Source of the DNA: Deinococcus sp. AB2017081
Lineage (GTDB): Bacteria; Deinococcota; Deinococci; Deinococcales; Deinococcaceae
Assembly (NCBI RefSeq): GCF_034440735.1
Contig: NZ_CP140098.1
Coordinates: 1 to 52,500, forward strand
DNA: 52,500 nt
Reading direction: 5' to 3'
The position numbers and the translations under genes are program-made. How positions within the stretch are numbered: position 1 is the stretch's first letter; every line of letters begins with the position of its first letter. Shown in pieces: positions 43,574-52,017 of the stretch. The notes below the pieces were generated by a model that saw only the letters and a program-made list of their open reading frames with translations, was not told where the DNA came from and ran no database searches.

Positions 43574-45666
43574 AGGCGCTCCCCGACCGGCGCGTCCGCA
43601 CGGCGGCGTCGCCGGTGCTGGATCTCCGCGCCCACGAACACCAGGGTATTGAGCACATAGGTGGCGACCAGCGTGCCCAGCAGCGCTCCCTGCCCCGCCG
43701 CTCCGGCCAGCACCGGCACGTCCGGAAAGCCGACCAGCCCGGTGCGGGGGGCCAGGGCTGCCACCGCCGTGCTCCAGGTCAGCAGCAGCATGCCTCCCCA
43801 CGCGCTGTCCATCACGGACGTGCCCGGCAGCAGCAGCCCCAGGGCGCGGTAGCCCAGGGGGCGGGCCCGGCGCACGCTGACGGGCGCTCGCGGCAGCAGC
43901 AGCGACAGGATCAGCACCCCGGCCAGCAGGCCGGCAGCCGTCAGCGCCACGCCCAGCCGGACGCTGCGCCCGGCCCCGGCGGTATACAGCTCCTGCGGCG
44001 AACGCAGCGCCCCCACCAGCGTGACGCTCAGGTCGCCGGTCACCGCGCGGGTCAGGCTGCGCTGATCCGGGTAGCACAGCCGGGGCTGGCCGGGCCGGTG
44101 GGCGCGCTGGAAGGCCGCGCCGGGCACGGCCGGGTTCAGGCCCAGGTTGAAGGCCGCCGCCTCCTGATCCGGCCGGGCCGACAGCGCGGCGCGGTAGCGG
44201 TCGCGGGCCTGGGCGTCGTCGCCGCGCGCCTGGGCGATCACGCCCAGGTTGTTCTGGGCACAGGGATCGGGCAGGGCGCGGGTGTAGGCGTCGCGGGCCT
44301 CGCCGTCGTCGCCGCTCAGCTGGGCCGCCAGCCCGCCCAGCAGCGCGGCGTCCGGGCCGGGGCGCAGGCTCAGGTCGGCGAGCTGCGCCGCGCTCCAGCC
44401 GCCGCCGTAGGTGCCCAGGTTCAGGGCCGGGGCACGCAGGGCCGCGCTGGCCTGGTTGCTCCACTGCCACCCGCCCAGCGCCGTGACCAGGGCGGCCGCC
44501 AGCAGCGCCAGCAGCAGCCGCTCGCCCAGCGACGTGTACGACACGGTGACGCGGCGCGCACGGGCCAGCGGGTGGCGCAGCCAGGACCGCCAGCGCCCGC
44601 CCAGCGGAGCGGTGTCGCGCCCCTGTGTGGCCCACGCGCGGGCCTGCAGTGCCCACAGCGCCGCCGCCACGGCGATCAGCAGGGTCAGCGTGGCCAGCCG
44701 CGCCGCGTCGCGCACACCGCGCAGGCCCTGCGGCCCCAGGTTGTACAGCGTCCCGGCGTTCAGCGAGCGCGTGAACTGCCGCCACTGCTCCGCCTCGCCA
44801 CTGCGGCCCTGGGCGTCCAGCACGGCGGCGTAGCGGGCGTACAGGGACGGGCCGCCCTCAAAGCGGGGGTGGAGATCGCGCAGGTAGCGCATCCACACGT
44901 CGGCGCGGGCCAGCCGGTTCTGCGTGAGCAGGGTTCCCACGTAGCCGCTGGGATTGCCGTAGGCATACAGGGCGGCCCGGCTGACCGGCAGTTCCGGGTC
45001 GAGGCCGCGTGCGGCGGCGTCCCGCTGGGCCCGGCCCAGGGCGAGGTCGGCGGCGGCCGGATAGCCGGCCCCGTCCAGCCGGGCCGCCAGCTGCACCCAC
45101 GCCGGGAAGGGCAGCGGCCCGGCCAGGGCACGCCGGACGCTGGTCAGGGCACGGTACGGGTCGGCGCGGGCGGCCCGCGCCTCGCGCAGCGCCAGGAAGG
45201 GATTGGTGGGATCGGCGGTGACGGCCTGGGCCAGCAGCGCCGCCGGCACCGTGTCGGCGACGCGGGCCAGGTGGCCGGTGATCTGCGCATCCGGCGGCAG
45301 CACCACGCGCTCGCGCAGGGTCACGCCGGCGCTGCTGTCCAGCGTGTAGCGCTCGGTCAGACTGCCCTCCTGCGTGGTGACCAGCACGGCCCCGCCCGAG
45401 GCGTCGATGGACGTGACCAGTCCCGGCAGATCCGCGCGGCCCAGCACGCTGCCCGCCGCGTTCAGGACGTAGACGTTCGGCCCGGCCCCCACGTACGTCA
45501 GGTCACCGACCTGGAGGGGGCCGCTCAGGTCACCCATCACGGCCGGGTAGGTGCGCTGCCACAGCACGCGCGGGCCGTCCTCGTAGCGCAGGGTGCGGCC
45601 CTCCAGCACCGGGGCGGCCTGGGCGACCTGGGCCGTCAGCGCCAGGGCCAGCAGGGCACGTCTCAC
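43570..45666 (-). CDS. Membrane protein with periplasmic N-terminus and TPR-like repeats, 698 aa
   Basis: A signal peptide (residues 1-18, ending in AQA) is followed by a beta-rich part up to about residue 110 that looks like a small propeller fragment (LQVGDLTYVGAGPNVYVLN). Helical repeats fill 140-300. Transmembrane helices appear near 324-344, 382-402, 570-592, 606-638 and 653-682. Between 435 and 510 lie TPR-like repeats (DAYTRALPDPCAQNNLGVIA, RYRAALSARPDQEAAAFNLG). No family is recognised. The GTG start overlaps the plsY-like stop, and the stop overlaps the ubiX start. It may be a scaffold for an envelope complex; that is inference. Confidence 0.75.
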   Translation of the reverse strand: MRRALLALALTAQVAQAAPVLEGRTLRYEDGPRVLWQRTYPAVMGDLSGPLQVGDLTYVGAGPNVYVLNAAGSVLGRADLPGLVTSIDASGGAVLVTTQEGSLTERYTLDSSAGVTLRERVVLPPDAQITGHLARVADTVPAALLAQAVTADPTNPFLALREARAARADPYRALTSVRRALAGPLPFPAWVQLAARLDGAGYPAAADLALGRAQRDAAARGLDPELPVSRAALYAYGNPSGYVGTLLTQNRLARADVWMRYLRDLHPRFEGGPSLYARYAAVLDAQGRSGEAEQWRQFTRSLNAGTLYNLGPQGLRGVRDAARLATLTLLIAVAAALWALQARAWATQGRDTAPLGGRWRSWLRHPLARARRVTVSYTSLGERLLLALLAAALVTALGGWQWSNQASAALRAPALNLGTYGGGWSAAQLADLSLRPGPDAALLGGLAAQLSGDDGEARDAYTRALPDPCAQNNLGVIAQARGDDAQARDRYRAALSARPDQEAAAFNLGLNPAVPGAAFQRAHRPGQPRLCYPDQRSLTRAVTGDLSVTLVGALRSPQELYTAGAGRSVRLGVALTAAGLLAGVLILSLLLPRAPVSVRRARPLGYRALGLLLPGTSVMDSAWGGMLLLTWSTAVAALAPRTGLVGFPDVPVLAGAAGQGALLGTLVATYVLNTLVFVGAEIQHRRRRRADAPVGERL

Positions 45667-46256
45667 GGCTGGCCCGACTCCGCGCCGCGCCTGTGGGGGG
45701 GCCGAACCAGCAGGTGCGCGGCCCGCACCGCCATGGCGGCCCCGCCGGCCAGCAGGTCGCTCAGGCCCCCGTAACGGGTGGCGAGCAGCAGTCCGACCGG
45801 CACGGCGACGGCGGTGGCGAAAGGCACGGCATTGAGGTTCACGCGGGACTGCAGGGTGGCGCGGTACAGCGGGATCAGCAGCAGCCCGGTGCCCACCATC
45901 CCGGCCAGCGTGAGTGGAGCGGCAACGAGCAGGGCGCCCAGCAGCGGCGCGATCCCCCCACCCCCCTGGAAGCGGAAGTACAGCGGGTAGCAGTGTCCCA
46001 GCACGACCCCCAGCATGGCGACCCAGGTGGCCTCCGGGGCCAGGATCAGCCCCACCCCCGCCGCGACCGCGCCCTTCACGATGTCCAGCACCGTGACCAG
46101 CACCGCCGCGCCCACGCCGTACTGGCGGTACGTGCCGCTGCCGCCCGGCAGGTCGCGGCCCCGGATGTCCTCGCCGCGCCTGCGGGAATACAGCACGCCC
46201 GCCACCAGCGATCCGAGCAGGTAGGACACGGCGAAGACGAGCAGCAGGGCAGCCAT
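45663..46256 (-). CDS. PlsY-like glycerol-3-phosphate acyltransferase paralogue, 197 aa
   Basis: Membrane protein of the PlsY family (acyl phosphate to glycerol-3-phosphate) with SYLLGSLVAGVLYSRR at the start and GHCYPLYFRFQGGGGIAP in the middle. The key motifs are off: the family GSGNxGxTN reads GSGTYRQYG, the GGKGVAT lysine is replaced (GGGGIAP), and the late HxxNI motif is not seen. So it may be an inactive or altered paralogue rather than the housekeeping enzyme. A TAGAAT -10 box is 9 nt upstream of the ATG. First gene of the five-gene operon. Confidence 0.78.
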   Translation of the reverse strand: MAALLLVFAVSYLLGSLVAGVLYSRRRGEDIRGRDLPGGSGTYRQYGVGAAVLVTVLDIVKGAVAAGVGLILAPEATWVAMLGVVLGHCYPLYFRFQGGGGIAPLLGALLVAAPLTLAGMVGTGLLLIPLYRATLQSRVNLNAVPFATAVAVPVGLLLATRYGGLSDLLAGGAAMAVRAAHLLVRPPHRRGAESGQP

Positions 46257-46265
46257 ACGCGCCGC

Positions 46266-46271
46266 ATTCTA
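46266..46271 (-). promoter_or_regulatory. -10 box of the plsY-like operon (near-leaderless)
   Basis: TAGAAT on the minus strand, 9 nt before the ATG at 46256. Confidence 0.5.
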
Positions 46272-46287
46272 CGGGCGCGGGCCGCCC

Positions 46288-46293
46288 TACACT
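46288..46293 (+). promoter_or_regulatory. -10 box of the ThiF/MoeB-like gene (leaderless)
   Basis: TACACT, 7 nt before the ATG at 46301. Confidence 0.5.
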
Positions 46294-46300
46294 GAACCGC

Positions 46301-47047
46301 ATGTCAGGAACGGGGAAGCCTCCGGCGCTGTCGCGACCCGAACTGCGGCGCTACTCGCGGCCACTGCTGGTGCCGGAGTGGCTCGATGGCGGGGCGCAGG
46401 AACGGGTGCAGGCCGCCTCGGTGCTGGTGGTGGGGGCCGGCGGGCTGGGCAGTCCGGTCATCGCGCAGCTGGCCGGGGCGGGCGTGGGCGAACTGGTGAT
46501 CTGCGAGGGCGACCGGGTCGAACTGAGCAACCTGCACCGGCAGACCCTGTACGCCCTCGGGGACGTGGGACGTGCCAAGGCCGAGGTCGCGGCGGCGCGG
46601 GCGCAGGCGATCAATCCACACGTCCGGGTGCGGGTGGCTCCGGCGCTCACCCCGGACACGGCCGACGCGCTGATCCAGGCGGCCGACCTCGTGCTGGACG
46701 CGACCGACAACTTCGAGACCCGCTACGCCATCGCCGATGCGTGTGTGCGGGCCGGCCGCGAGTGGGTGTGGGGGGCGGCGGCTGGGGTCAGCGGCATGCT
46801 GAGCGTGTTCGGGCCGGCCCTGGGCCTGCGCGACGTGTTCCCTGAACCGGGGGACGCGGAATCCTGCGCCGAGGCCGGGGTACTGGGGCCGCTGCCGAAC
46901 GTGGTGGGCAGCATGATGGCCCTGGAAGCCCTGAAGGTGCTGGGCGGCGTGGGCGAACCGCTGCGGGGCCGGATCTGGACACTGGACGCCCTGTCGGGCC
47001 GGGTTCGGACACTGGCGCTGAGGCCGCCGACCAGCATGGCAGATTAA
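46301..47047 (+). CDS. ThiF/MoeB-family adenylyltransferase lacking zinc cysteines, 248 aa
   Basis: E1-like enzyme that adenylates the C-terminus of a small sulphur-carrier protein (MoaD or ThiS). The nucleotide-binding loop is VLVVGAGGLGSPVIAQLAGA, followed by NLHRQTLYALGDVGRAKAE and the DATDNFETRYAI segment. The crossover-loop Cys is kept in SCAEAGVLGPL. However, both CxxC pairs that bind zinc in MoeB are absent. Relatives without zinc exist, so it may still work. No moaD or thiS is nearby, so the pathway (molybdopterin or thiamine) is open. Confidence 0.85.
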   Translation: MSGTGKPPALSRPELRRYSRPLLVPEWLDGGAQERVQAASVLVVGAGGLGSPVIAQLAGAGVGELVICEGDRVELSNLHRQTLYALGDVGRAKAEVAAARAQAINPHVRVRVAPALTPDTADALIQAADLVLDATDNFETRYAIADACVRAGREWVWGAAAGVSGMLSVFGPALGLRDVFPEPGDAESCAEAGVLGPLPNVVGSMMALEALKVLGGVGEPLRGRIWTLDALSGRVRTLALRPPTSMAD

Positions 47048-47252
47048 TCCTCTCCACATTCCATACTCATAATGTTTTATCGTTCTGGTGGGCACTGCGC
47101 CGATTTCACAGCGTTTTTGTCCTTCTGGTGACAGCAGAATTGACCGAAAAAGCGCGGCCTGGCGCAGGTCAATTGACTTGACGTCGATGAATTGTATGTT
47201 ACCGTGCAATTGAGCCGCGACCCAGCTCAAATTCACGTCTGGAGGTACATGC
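47048..47252 (+). promoter_or_regulatory. AT-rich promoter region of HU
   Basis: A consensus-like promoter: -35 TTGACT (47173-47178), 16-bp spacer, -10 TATGTT (47195-47200). Inverted AATTGACC (47138-47145) and GGTCAATT (47167-47174), and the 10-bp palindrome GTCAATTGAC (47168-47177), overlap the -35. CAATTGA recurs at 47207-47213. Confidence 0.65.
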
Positions 47253-47603
47253 ATGGCCAGAGCCAGCAAGCCCGCCGCGAAGAAGCCCGCCGCCAAAGCT
47301 GCTCCCAAACGCACCAGCGGTGCCAGCAGCAAGATCGCCAAGACCCAGATCATCGATCTGGTGGCCGACCGCACCAGCCTGAACAAGAAGCAGGCCGGGG
47401 ACGCCGTTGCCACGATGCTCGACGCCATCGTCAGCGCCCTGAAGGGCGGCCAGACGGTCGGGCTGCCCGGTCTGGGCACCCTGAGTGTCGCGCAGACCGC
47501 CGCCCGGACTGGCGTGCGCCCCGGCACCAGCGAGCGCATCACCATCCCTGCCGGCAAGAAGGTGCGCTTCAAGGTCGCCAGCACCCTCAAGGGCACGCTC
47601 TGA
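47253..47603 (+). CDS. hup: HU histone-like DNA-binding protein with basic N-terminal tail, 116 aa
   Basis: Dimeric nucleoid protein that bends and compacts DNA. Residues 1-27 are an Ala/Lys/Pro tail ([18 protein letters not shown]) of the kind seen in Deinococcus HU. The core begins near [15 protein letters not shown], and the beta-arm with its intercalating Pro is in [23 protein letters not shown] lies 7 nt before the ATG at 47253; this gene uses a conventional ribosome site and a strong promoter, in contrast to the leaderless genes around it. It is followed by a structured element and a T7-tailed terminator. Confidence 0.95.
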   Translation: MARASKPAAKKPAAKAAPKRTSGASSKIAKTQIIDLVADRTSLNKKQAGDAVATMLDAIVSALKGGQTVGLPGLGTLSVAQTAARTGVRPGTSERITIPAGKKVRFKVASTLKGTL

Positions 47604-47610
47604 GCTGAGT

Positions 47611-47760
47611 AGGTCGAAGTTGATCTTCAGATCAACCGAGCGGAGCGAGTATCGAAGAAAGTACGTCGTAGCGGGAATGGAGAGGTTCCGGAGCCGTCCC
47701 GGAAGCGCGTAATGTTAGCTACGACGTACTGAGATGTGGCCGGGCAGCCCCGGCTGCCCC
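47611..47760 (+). repeat. Structured element downstream of HU (candidate small non-coding repeat or RNA)
   Basis: Three perfect hairpins occur in 150 bases: GTTGATC/GATCAAC (47619-47636), AGTACGTCGTAGC/GCTACGACGTACT (47660-47672 and 47718-47730, 45-base interior), and GGGCAGC/GCTGCCC (47742-47759). The 13-bp arms enclose a purine-rich segment with GGAATGGAGAGGTTCCGGAG. It resembles the small noncoding repeats of Deinococcus genomes. Confidence 0.55.
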
Positions 47761-47784
47761 ACGCGTAGGGTGAGCTTCACAGCG

Positions 47785-47815
47785 CCTCCGGCCTCGTTCC
47801 GGAGGAACTTTTTTT
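47785..47815 (+). terminator. Strong intrinsic terminator after HU
   Basis: CCTCCGG pairs with CCGGAGG around a 7-base loop, then AAC and seven T residues. It is the clearest factor-independent terminator in the window. Confidence 0.85.
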
Positions 47816-47942
47816 GTGGGTGAATCGCACGCCGATACCGCCCAGCCTCGGCGCAGATCGGCAGTATTTATGGAACCTTCACGTGGATTCAGAATGGGCA
47901 GTTTTGTGACCTCCCCCACCCGGCCCACCCTTGCGGGGCGGG

Positions 47943-47948
47943 TACGTT
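47943..47948 (+). promoter_or_regulatory. -10 box of the osmoprotectant importer operon (leaderless)
   Basis: TACGTT, 6 nt before the ATG at 47955. Confidence 0.5.
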
Positions 47949-47954
47949 GACCTC

Positions 47955-48857
47955 ATGAAGATCCTCCTGAGCCTGACCGTGGCCGCCCTGGTCAGCAGCG
48001 CCGCCGCCAAGCCCATCGTGGTGGGCAGCAAACTCGACCCCGAAGCGCAGATCCTGGGCCAGATGATCCTGCTCACGCTGAAAAATGCCGGCCTGGAGGT
48101 CACGGACAAGACCAACCTGGGCGACACCGGCGTGAACCGCAAGGCGATCCTGGCCGGCGAGATCGACGTATATCCCGAGTACACCGGCAACGCCGTGTAT
48201 CTGTTCCCCGCCGCCAAGATCGGTGCGAAGCAGGCGGGCAACCCCGGCACCATCTACGGCCTGGCCCGGCAGCTCGACGCCAAGAACGGGATCACGTGGC
48301 TGAAGCCCGCCAACGTGAACAACACCTGGGTGATCTCGGTGCCGCAGGCGCTGGCGACCAGCGCGAAGCTGTCCAGCGTGGCCGACCTTGCCACGTACCT
48401 CAAGGGCGGCGGGAAGTTCAAGATCGCGGGCAGCCCCGAGTTCTTCAACCGACCCGACACCATGCCGGCCTTCGAGGCCGCGTACGGCTTCAAGCTCACG
48501 GCCGACCAGAAGCTCGTGCTGGCCGGCGCGACGCCTCCCCAGACCCAGCAGGCCGCCGCCAGCGGCACCAATGGCGTGAACGCGGCCATGGCCTACGGCA
48601 CCGACGGCACGCTCAGCGCCCTGAAGCTGGTCGCCTTGAAAGATCCCAAGGGTGCCCAGGCCGTGTACCAGCCCGCGCCGATCATCCGTACGGACACCCT
48701 GAAGGCCAACCCGCAGGTCTCGGCGCTGCTGAACAAGACCTTCGCCGGGCTGACCGCGCCGGTCATGCAGGGCCTGAACGCCAAGGTGGCGCTGGAAGGC
48801 CGCACTGCACAGGACGTGGCGTCGGAGTACCTCAAGAGCAAGGGCCTGATCAAGTGA
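47955..48857 (+). CDS. yehZ: Glycine betaine/quaternary-amine ABC importer, substrate-binding protein (YehZ/OsmF type), 300 aa
   Basis: A signal peptide (LLSLTVAALVSSAAA) leads into an OpuAC-type binding domain: VVGSKLDPEAQILGQMI, then GDTGVNRKAILAGEIDVYPEYTG (given in parts), ending with a long C-terminal lobe. The family binds glycine betaine, choline or related osmolytes. Gene order here (binding protein, permease, ATPase, permease) is the same as yehZYXW of E. coli, and subunit lengths agree (300/398/312/241 against about 305/385/308/243). The TACGTT box 6 nt before the ATG at 47955 fixes the start; an in-frame TTG at 47931 is upstream of it. Confidence 0.9.
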   Translation: MKILLSLTVAALVSSAAAKPIVVGSKLDPEAQILGQMILLTLKNAGLEVTDKTNLGDTGVNRKAILAGEIDVYPEYTGNAVYLFPAAKIGAKQAGNPGTIYGLARQLDAKNGITWLKPANVNNTWVISVPQALATSAKLSSVADLATYLKGGGKFKIAGSPEFFNRPDTMPAFEAAYGFKLTADQKLVLAGATPPQTQQAAASGTNGVNAAMAYGTDGTLSALKLVALKDPKGAQAVYQPAPIIRTDTLKANPQVSALLNKTFAGLTAPVMQGLNAKVALEGRTAQDVASEYLKSKGLIK

Positions 48858-48902
48858 GCGTGACCGGATGAGCACGTTCCCGCTCTGGGATCAGCCCTGA
48901 GC

Positions 48903-50099
48903 GTGCGCGCCTCGCAGTCGGCAGGGGCGGGGGACAACACGTCTTCCGCCCCCCGTCAGTCTCCGGCACGTGCGGATGTACAGATGGTGCTGTGGATCGC
49001 CGGGGCGGCCATGCTGGCCGGGGCGCTGCTGCCGTGGGTGCTGCTGCGCCCCAACCGGCTCGCGCCGGGCGAATATGCCCGGCTGCCGGGAGTCTGGATG
49101 GCGGCGGCGGTGGTGCTGGCGCTGCTCCCGGCGCTGGCTGCCCGCTGGTCACGCCGCGCCGTGTGGCTGCCGGCAGGGCTGGCACTGGTGCTGGGGGTGT
49201 GGCTGCTGGGCGACCGCACCCACGCCGCCCTGATCGGGCAGGCGCCGTTCGCGCGCGCGAGCGCGGCGAGCGGGGTGTGGCTGTACATGCTGGGCGCGGC
49301 CGTGGCCGTCTACGGCGCGCGGCAGGCGGTCGGCACACGCCGCACCGGTCTGCTGGCGTGGTGGTGGGTGGTGCCGGTCGCGGCCCTGGTGCTGCTGGGA
49401 CAGCTGTCGAGCTGGTCTGTGCTGGTCGAGGGCCGCAGCGAGGGAACCCGGTGGCTCCAGGAACTCGCCCAGCACCTGCGGCTGGTCGGGAGTGCCCTGG
49501 GGCTGGCCCTGCTGATCGGAGCGCCCCTGGCGGTCTGGGCCGCCGGGCGCGAGCGGGTGGCCGGGGCCGTGCTGGGCCTTGCGGGCGCCGTCCAGACGAT
49601 TCCCAGCCTGGCGCTGCTGGGGCTGCTGATCGCGCCGCTGTCGGCGCTGTCGCGGGCCGTGCCGGCGCTGCGCGAGTGGGGCGTGGCCGGGATCGGGGTC
49701 GCGCCTGCCCTGAGTGCCATGACCCTGTACGCGCTGCTGCCGGTACTCCGCAACGGAGTGGTGGCGCTGCGCGGTGTGCCGCCCGGCGTGGTCGACGCGG
49801 CCCGGGGCATGGGCATGACGGCCTCGCAGCGCTTCTGGCGCGTGCAGCTCCCGCTCGCCCTGCCGGTGTGGCTGGCCGGGGTGCGGCAAGCGGCGGTGCT
49901 GCTGGTCGGCGTGGCGGCGGTGGCGGCCCTGATCGGCGCGGGGGGCCTGGGCACCTACATCTTCAAGGGGCTCCAGAGCGCCGCCGCCGACCTGATCCTG
50001 CTGGGCGCGGTGCCGGCGGCGGTGCTGGCTGTCGCCGTGGATGCCCTGCTGCGCGGCATCGAGACGCTGCTGGGCCGCCGTCTGGGGCGGGCGGCGTGA
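48903..50099 (+). CDS. yehY: ABC importer permease, YehY type, 398 aa
   Basis: Long permease with about eight or nine transmembrane helices: an extra N-terminal block (VLWIAGAAMLAGALLPWVLL to about residue 160) and the BPD_transp_1 domain with the coupling loop AARGMGMTASQRFWRVQLPL. The extra N-terminal part is a feature of YehY. GTG at 48903 is used because it keeps the hydrophilic lead-in; ATG at 48984 is an alternative that would drop 27 residues. It is 45 bases after the binding-protein gene and 19 before the ATPase gene. Confidence 0.85.
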   Translation: MRASQSAGAGDNTSSAPRQSPARADVQMVLWIAGAAMLAGALLPWVLLRPNRLAPGEYARLPGVWMAAAVVLALLPALAARWSRRAVWLPAGLALVLGVWLLGDRTHAALIGQAPFARASAASGVWLYMLGAAVAVYGARQAVGTRRTGLLAWWWVVPVAALVLLGQLSSWSVLVEGRSEGTRWLQELAQHLRLVGSALGLALLIGAPLAVWAAGRERVAGAVLGLAGAVQTIPSLALLGLLIAPLSALSRAVPALREWGVAGIGVAPALSAMTLYALLPVLRNGVVALRGVPPGVVDAARGMGMTASQRFWRVQLPLALPVWLAGVRQAAVLLVGVAAVAALIGAGGLGTYIFKGLQSAAADLILLGAVPAAVLAVAVDALLRGIETLLGRRLGRAA

Positions 50100-50118
50100 C
50101 ACCGAAACGGAGACCCGA

Positions 50119-51053
<935 letters not shown>

Positions 51054-51057
<4 letters not shown>

Positions 51058-51779
51058 GCGCTGGCCGCCCCTGGTGGCCGCTGCTGTGGCCGCTCGCCCT
51101 GCTGATCTGTGTCGTGCCCGGCGTGCTCGGCACCGTGCTGGCGCCGCTCAACCTGGGCGAGGTGCCCACCGCCTTCGATCCCCCCCTGTGGCGCCTGACC
51201 CTCACCCACCTGGGACTGGTGCTGCTGTCCACGGTGGTCGTGGTGGCGCTGGGCGTGCCGGTCGCCGTGGCCGTGACCCGGCCCCGGCAAGAGGCGCTGC
51301 GCCACCTTGCCGAGACGCTGGTCGGCCTGGGGCAGACCGTCCCGACCTTCGCCATCCTGGCCCTGGCCGTGCCGGCCCTGGGCTTCGGCTGGAAACCCAC
51401 CCTGCTGGGCCTGATCGTCTACGGCCTGGTTCCGGTGGTCAGCAACGCTGTCGCCGGCCTGCTGGCCGTCGATGCCGGCGTACTGGACGCCGCGCGCGGC
51501 ATGGGCATGACCCCGGCGCAGCGTCTGTGGCGGGTCGAGCTGCCGCTGGCCCGCCCTGTCCTGCTGGCAGGCATCCGCACCAGCACCGTGTACAACGTCG
51601 GCACGGCCACCGTGGGCGCCGCGCTGGGTGCCGGAGGCCTGGGCGAGCCGATCATCAATGGCCTGTCGCAGCAGAACACAGCCCTGGTGCTGGTCGGAGC
51701 GCTGCTGGCCGCCCTGCTGGCCCTCAGTCTGGACGCCCTGCTGGGTGTGATCGCGCCGGCGCCGACGACCCCCTCCTGA
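51054..51779 (+). CDS. yehW: ABC importer permease, YehW type, 241 aa
   Basis: Compact permease of about six helices with the coupling loop AARGMGMTPAQRLWRVELPL, nearly the same as in the first permease, which suggests that the two form a heterodimer that docks on the same ATPase. The GTG start at 51054 overlaps the ATPase stop. Last gene of the operon; no clear terminator directly follows. Confidence 0.9.
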
Positions 51780-51879
51780 TCCCGCACGGCGCGAGTGAAC
51801 GCTGCTCTGGCCGCCGTCGTCCGACACAGGTGTAGACCTTCAGCAATCGTTCTCACATAAAACGCTTAATATGATGTTC

Positions 51880-51939
51880 ATGCACACACCCCGGCAGGAT
51901 CGGATCGCCCGGATCACTCCTGTCTGCATCCTCCGCTGA
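51880..51939 (+). CDS. Candidate leader ORF before carD, 19 codons
   Basis: ATG at 51880 opens a short frame (MHTPRQDRIARITPVCILR) ending in TGA 51937-51939, exactly before the hairpin at 51940-51967. In-frame ATGs at 51871 and 51874 also exist. A TATGAT box lies 4 nt before ATG 51880. This could be a leader peptide, or only untranslated leader. Confidence 0.3.
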   Translation: MHTPRQDRIARITPVCILR

Positions 51940-51967
51940 GACGGCCCGGCCTCCTTGCCGGGCCGTC
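51940..51967 (+). terminator. Hairpin upstream of carD, possible attenuator
   Basis: An 11-bp perfect stem, GACGGCCCGGC with GCCGGGCCGTC and a 6-base loop, lies 50 bases before the carD start. No T-tract follows, so it may slow or regulate transcription rather than stop it. It could equally terminate the importer operon. Confidence 0.5.
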
Positions 51968-52017
51968 GCTCACTGCGCGGCGTGCGTTGCCGCGTTTCCC
52001 TGCTCCAGAGGTGCCCT

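Larger units (their letters stand above)
47604..47954. other. Intergenic region between HU and the ABC importer
   Basis: 351 bases without a gene. It holds the structured element (47611-47760), the terminator (47785-47815) and the promoter of the importer (-10 TACGTT at 47943-47948). Confidence 0.6.

Noticed and set aside
51871..51939. Leader ORF starting at ATG 51871 rather than 51880
   Set aside because: That ATG lies within the probable -10 box, so a transcript from it would not include the codon.
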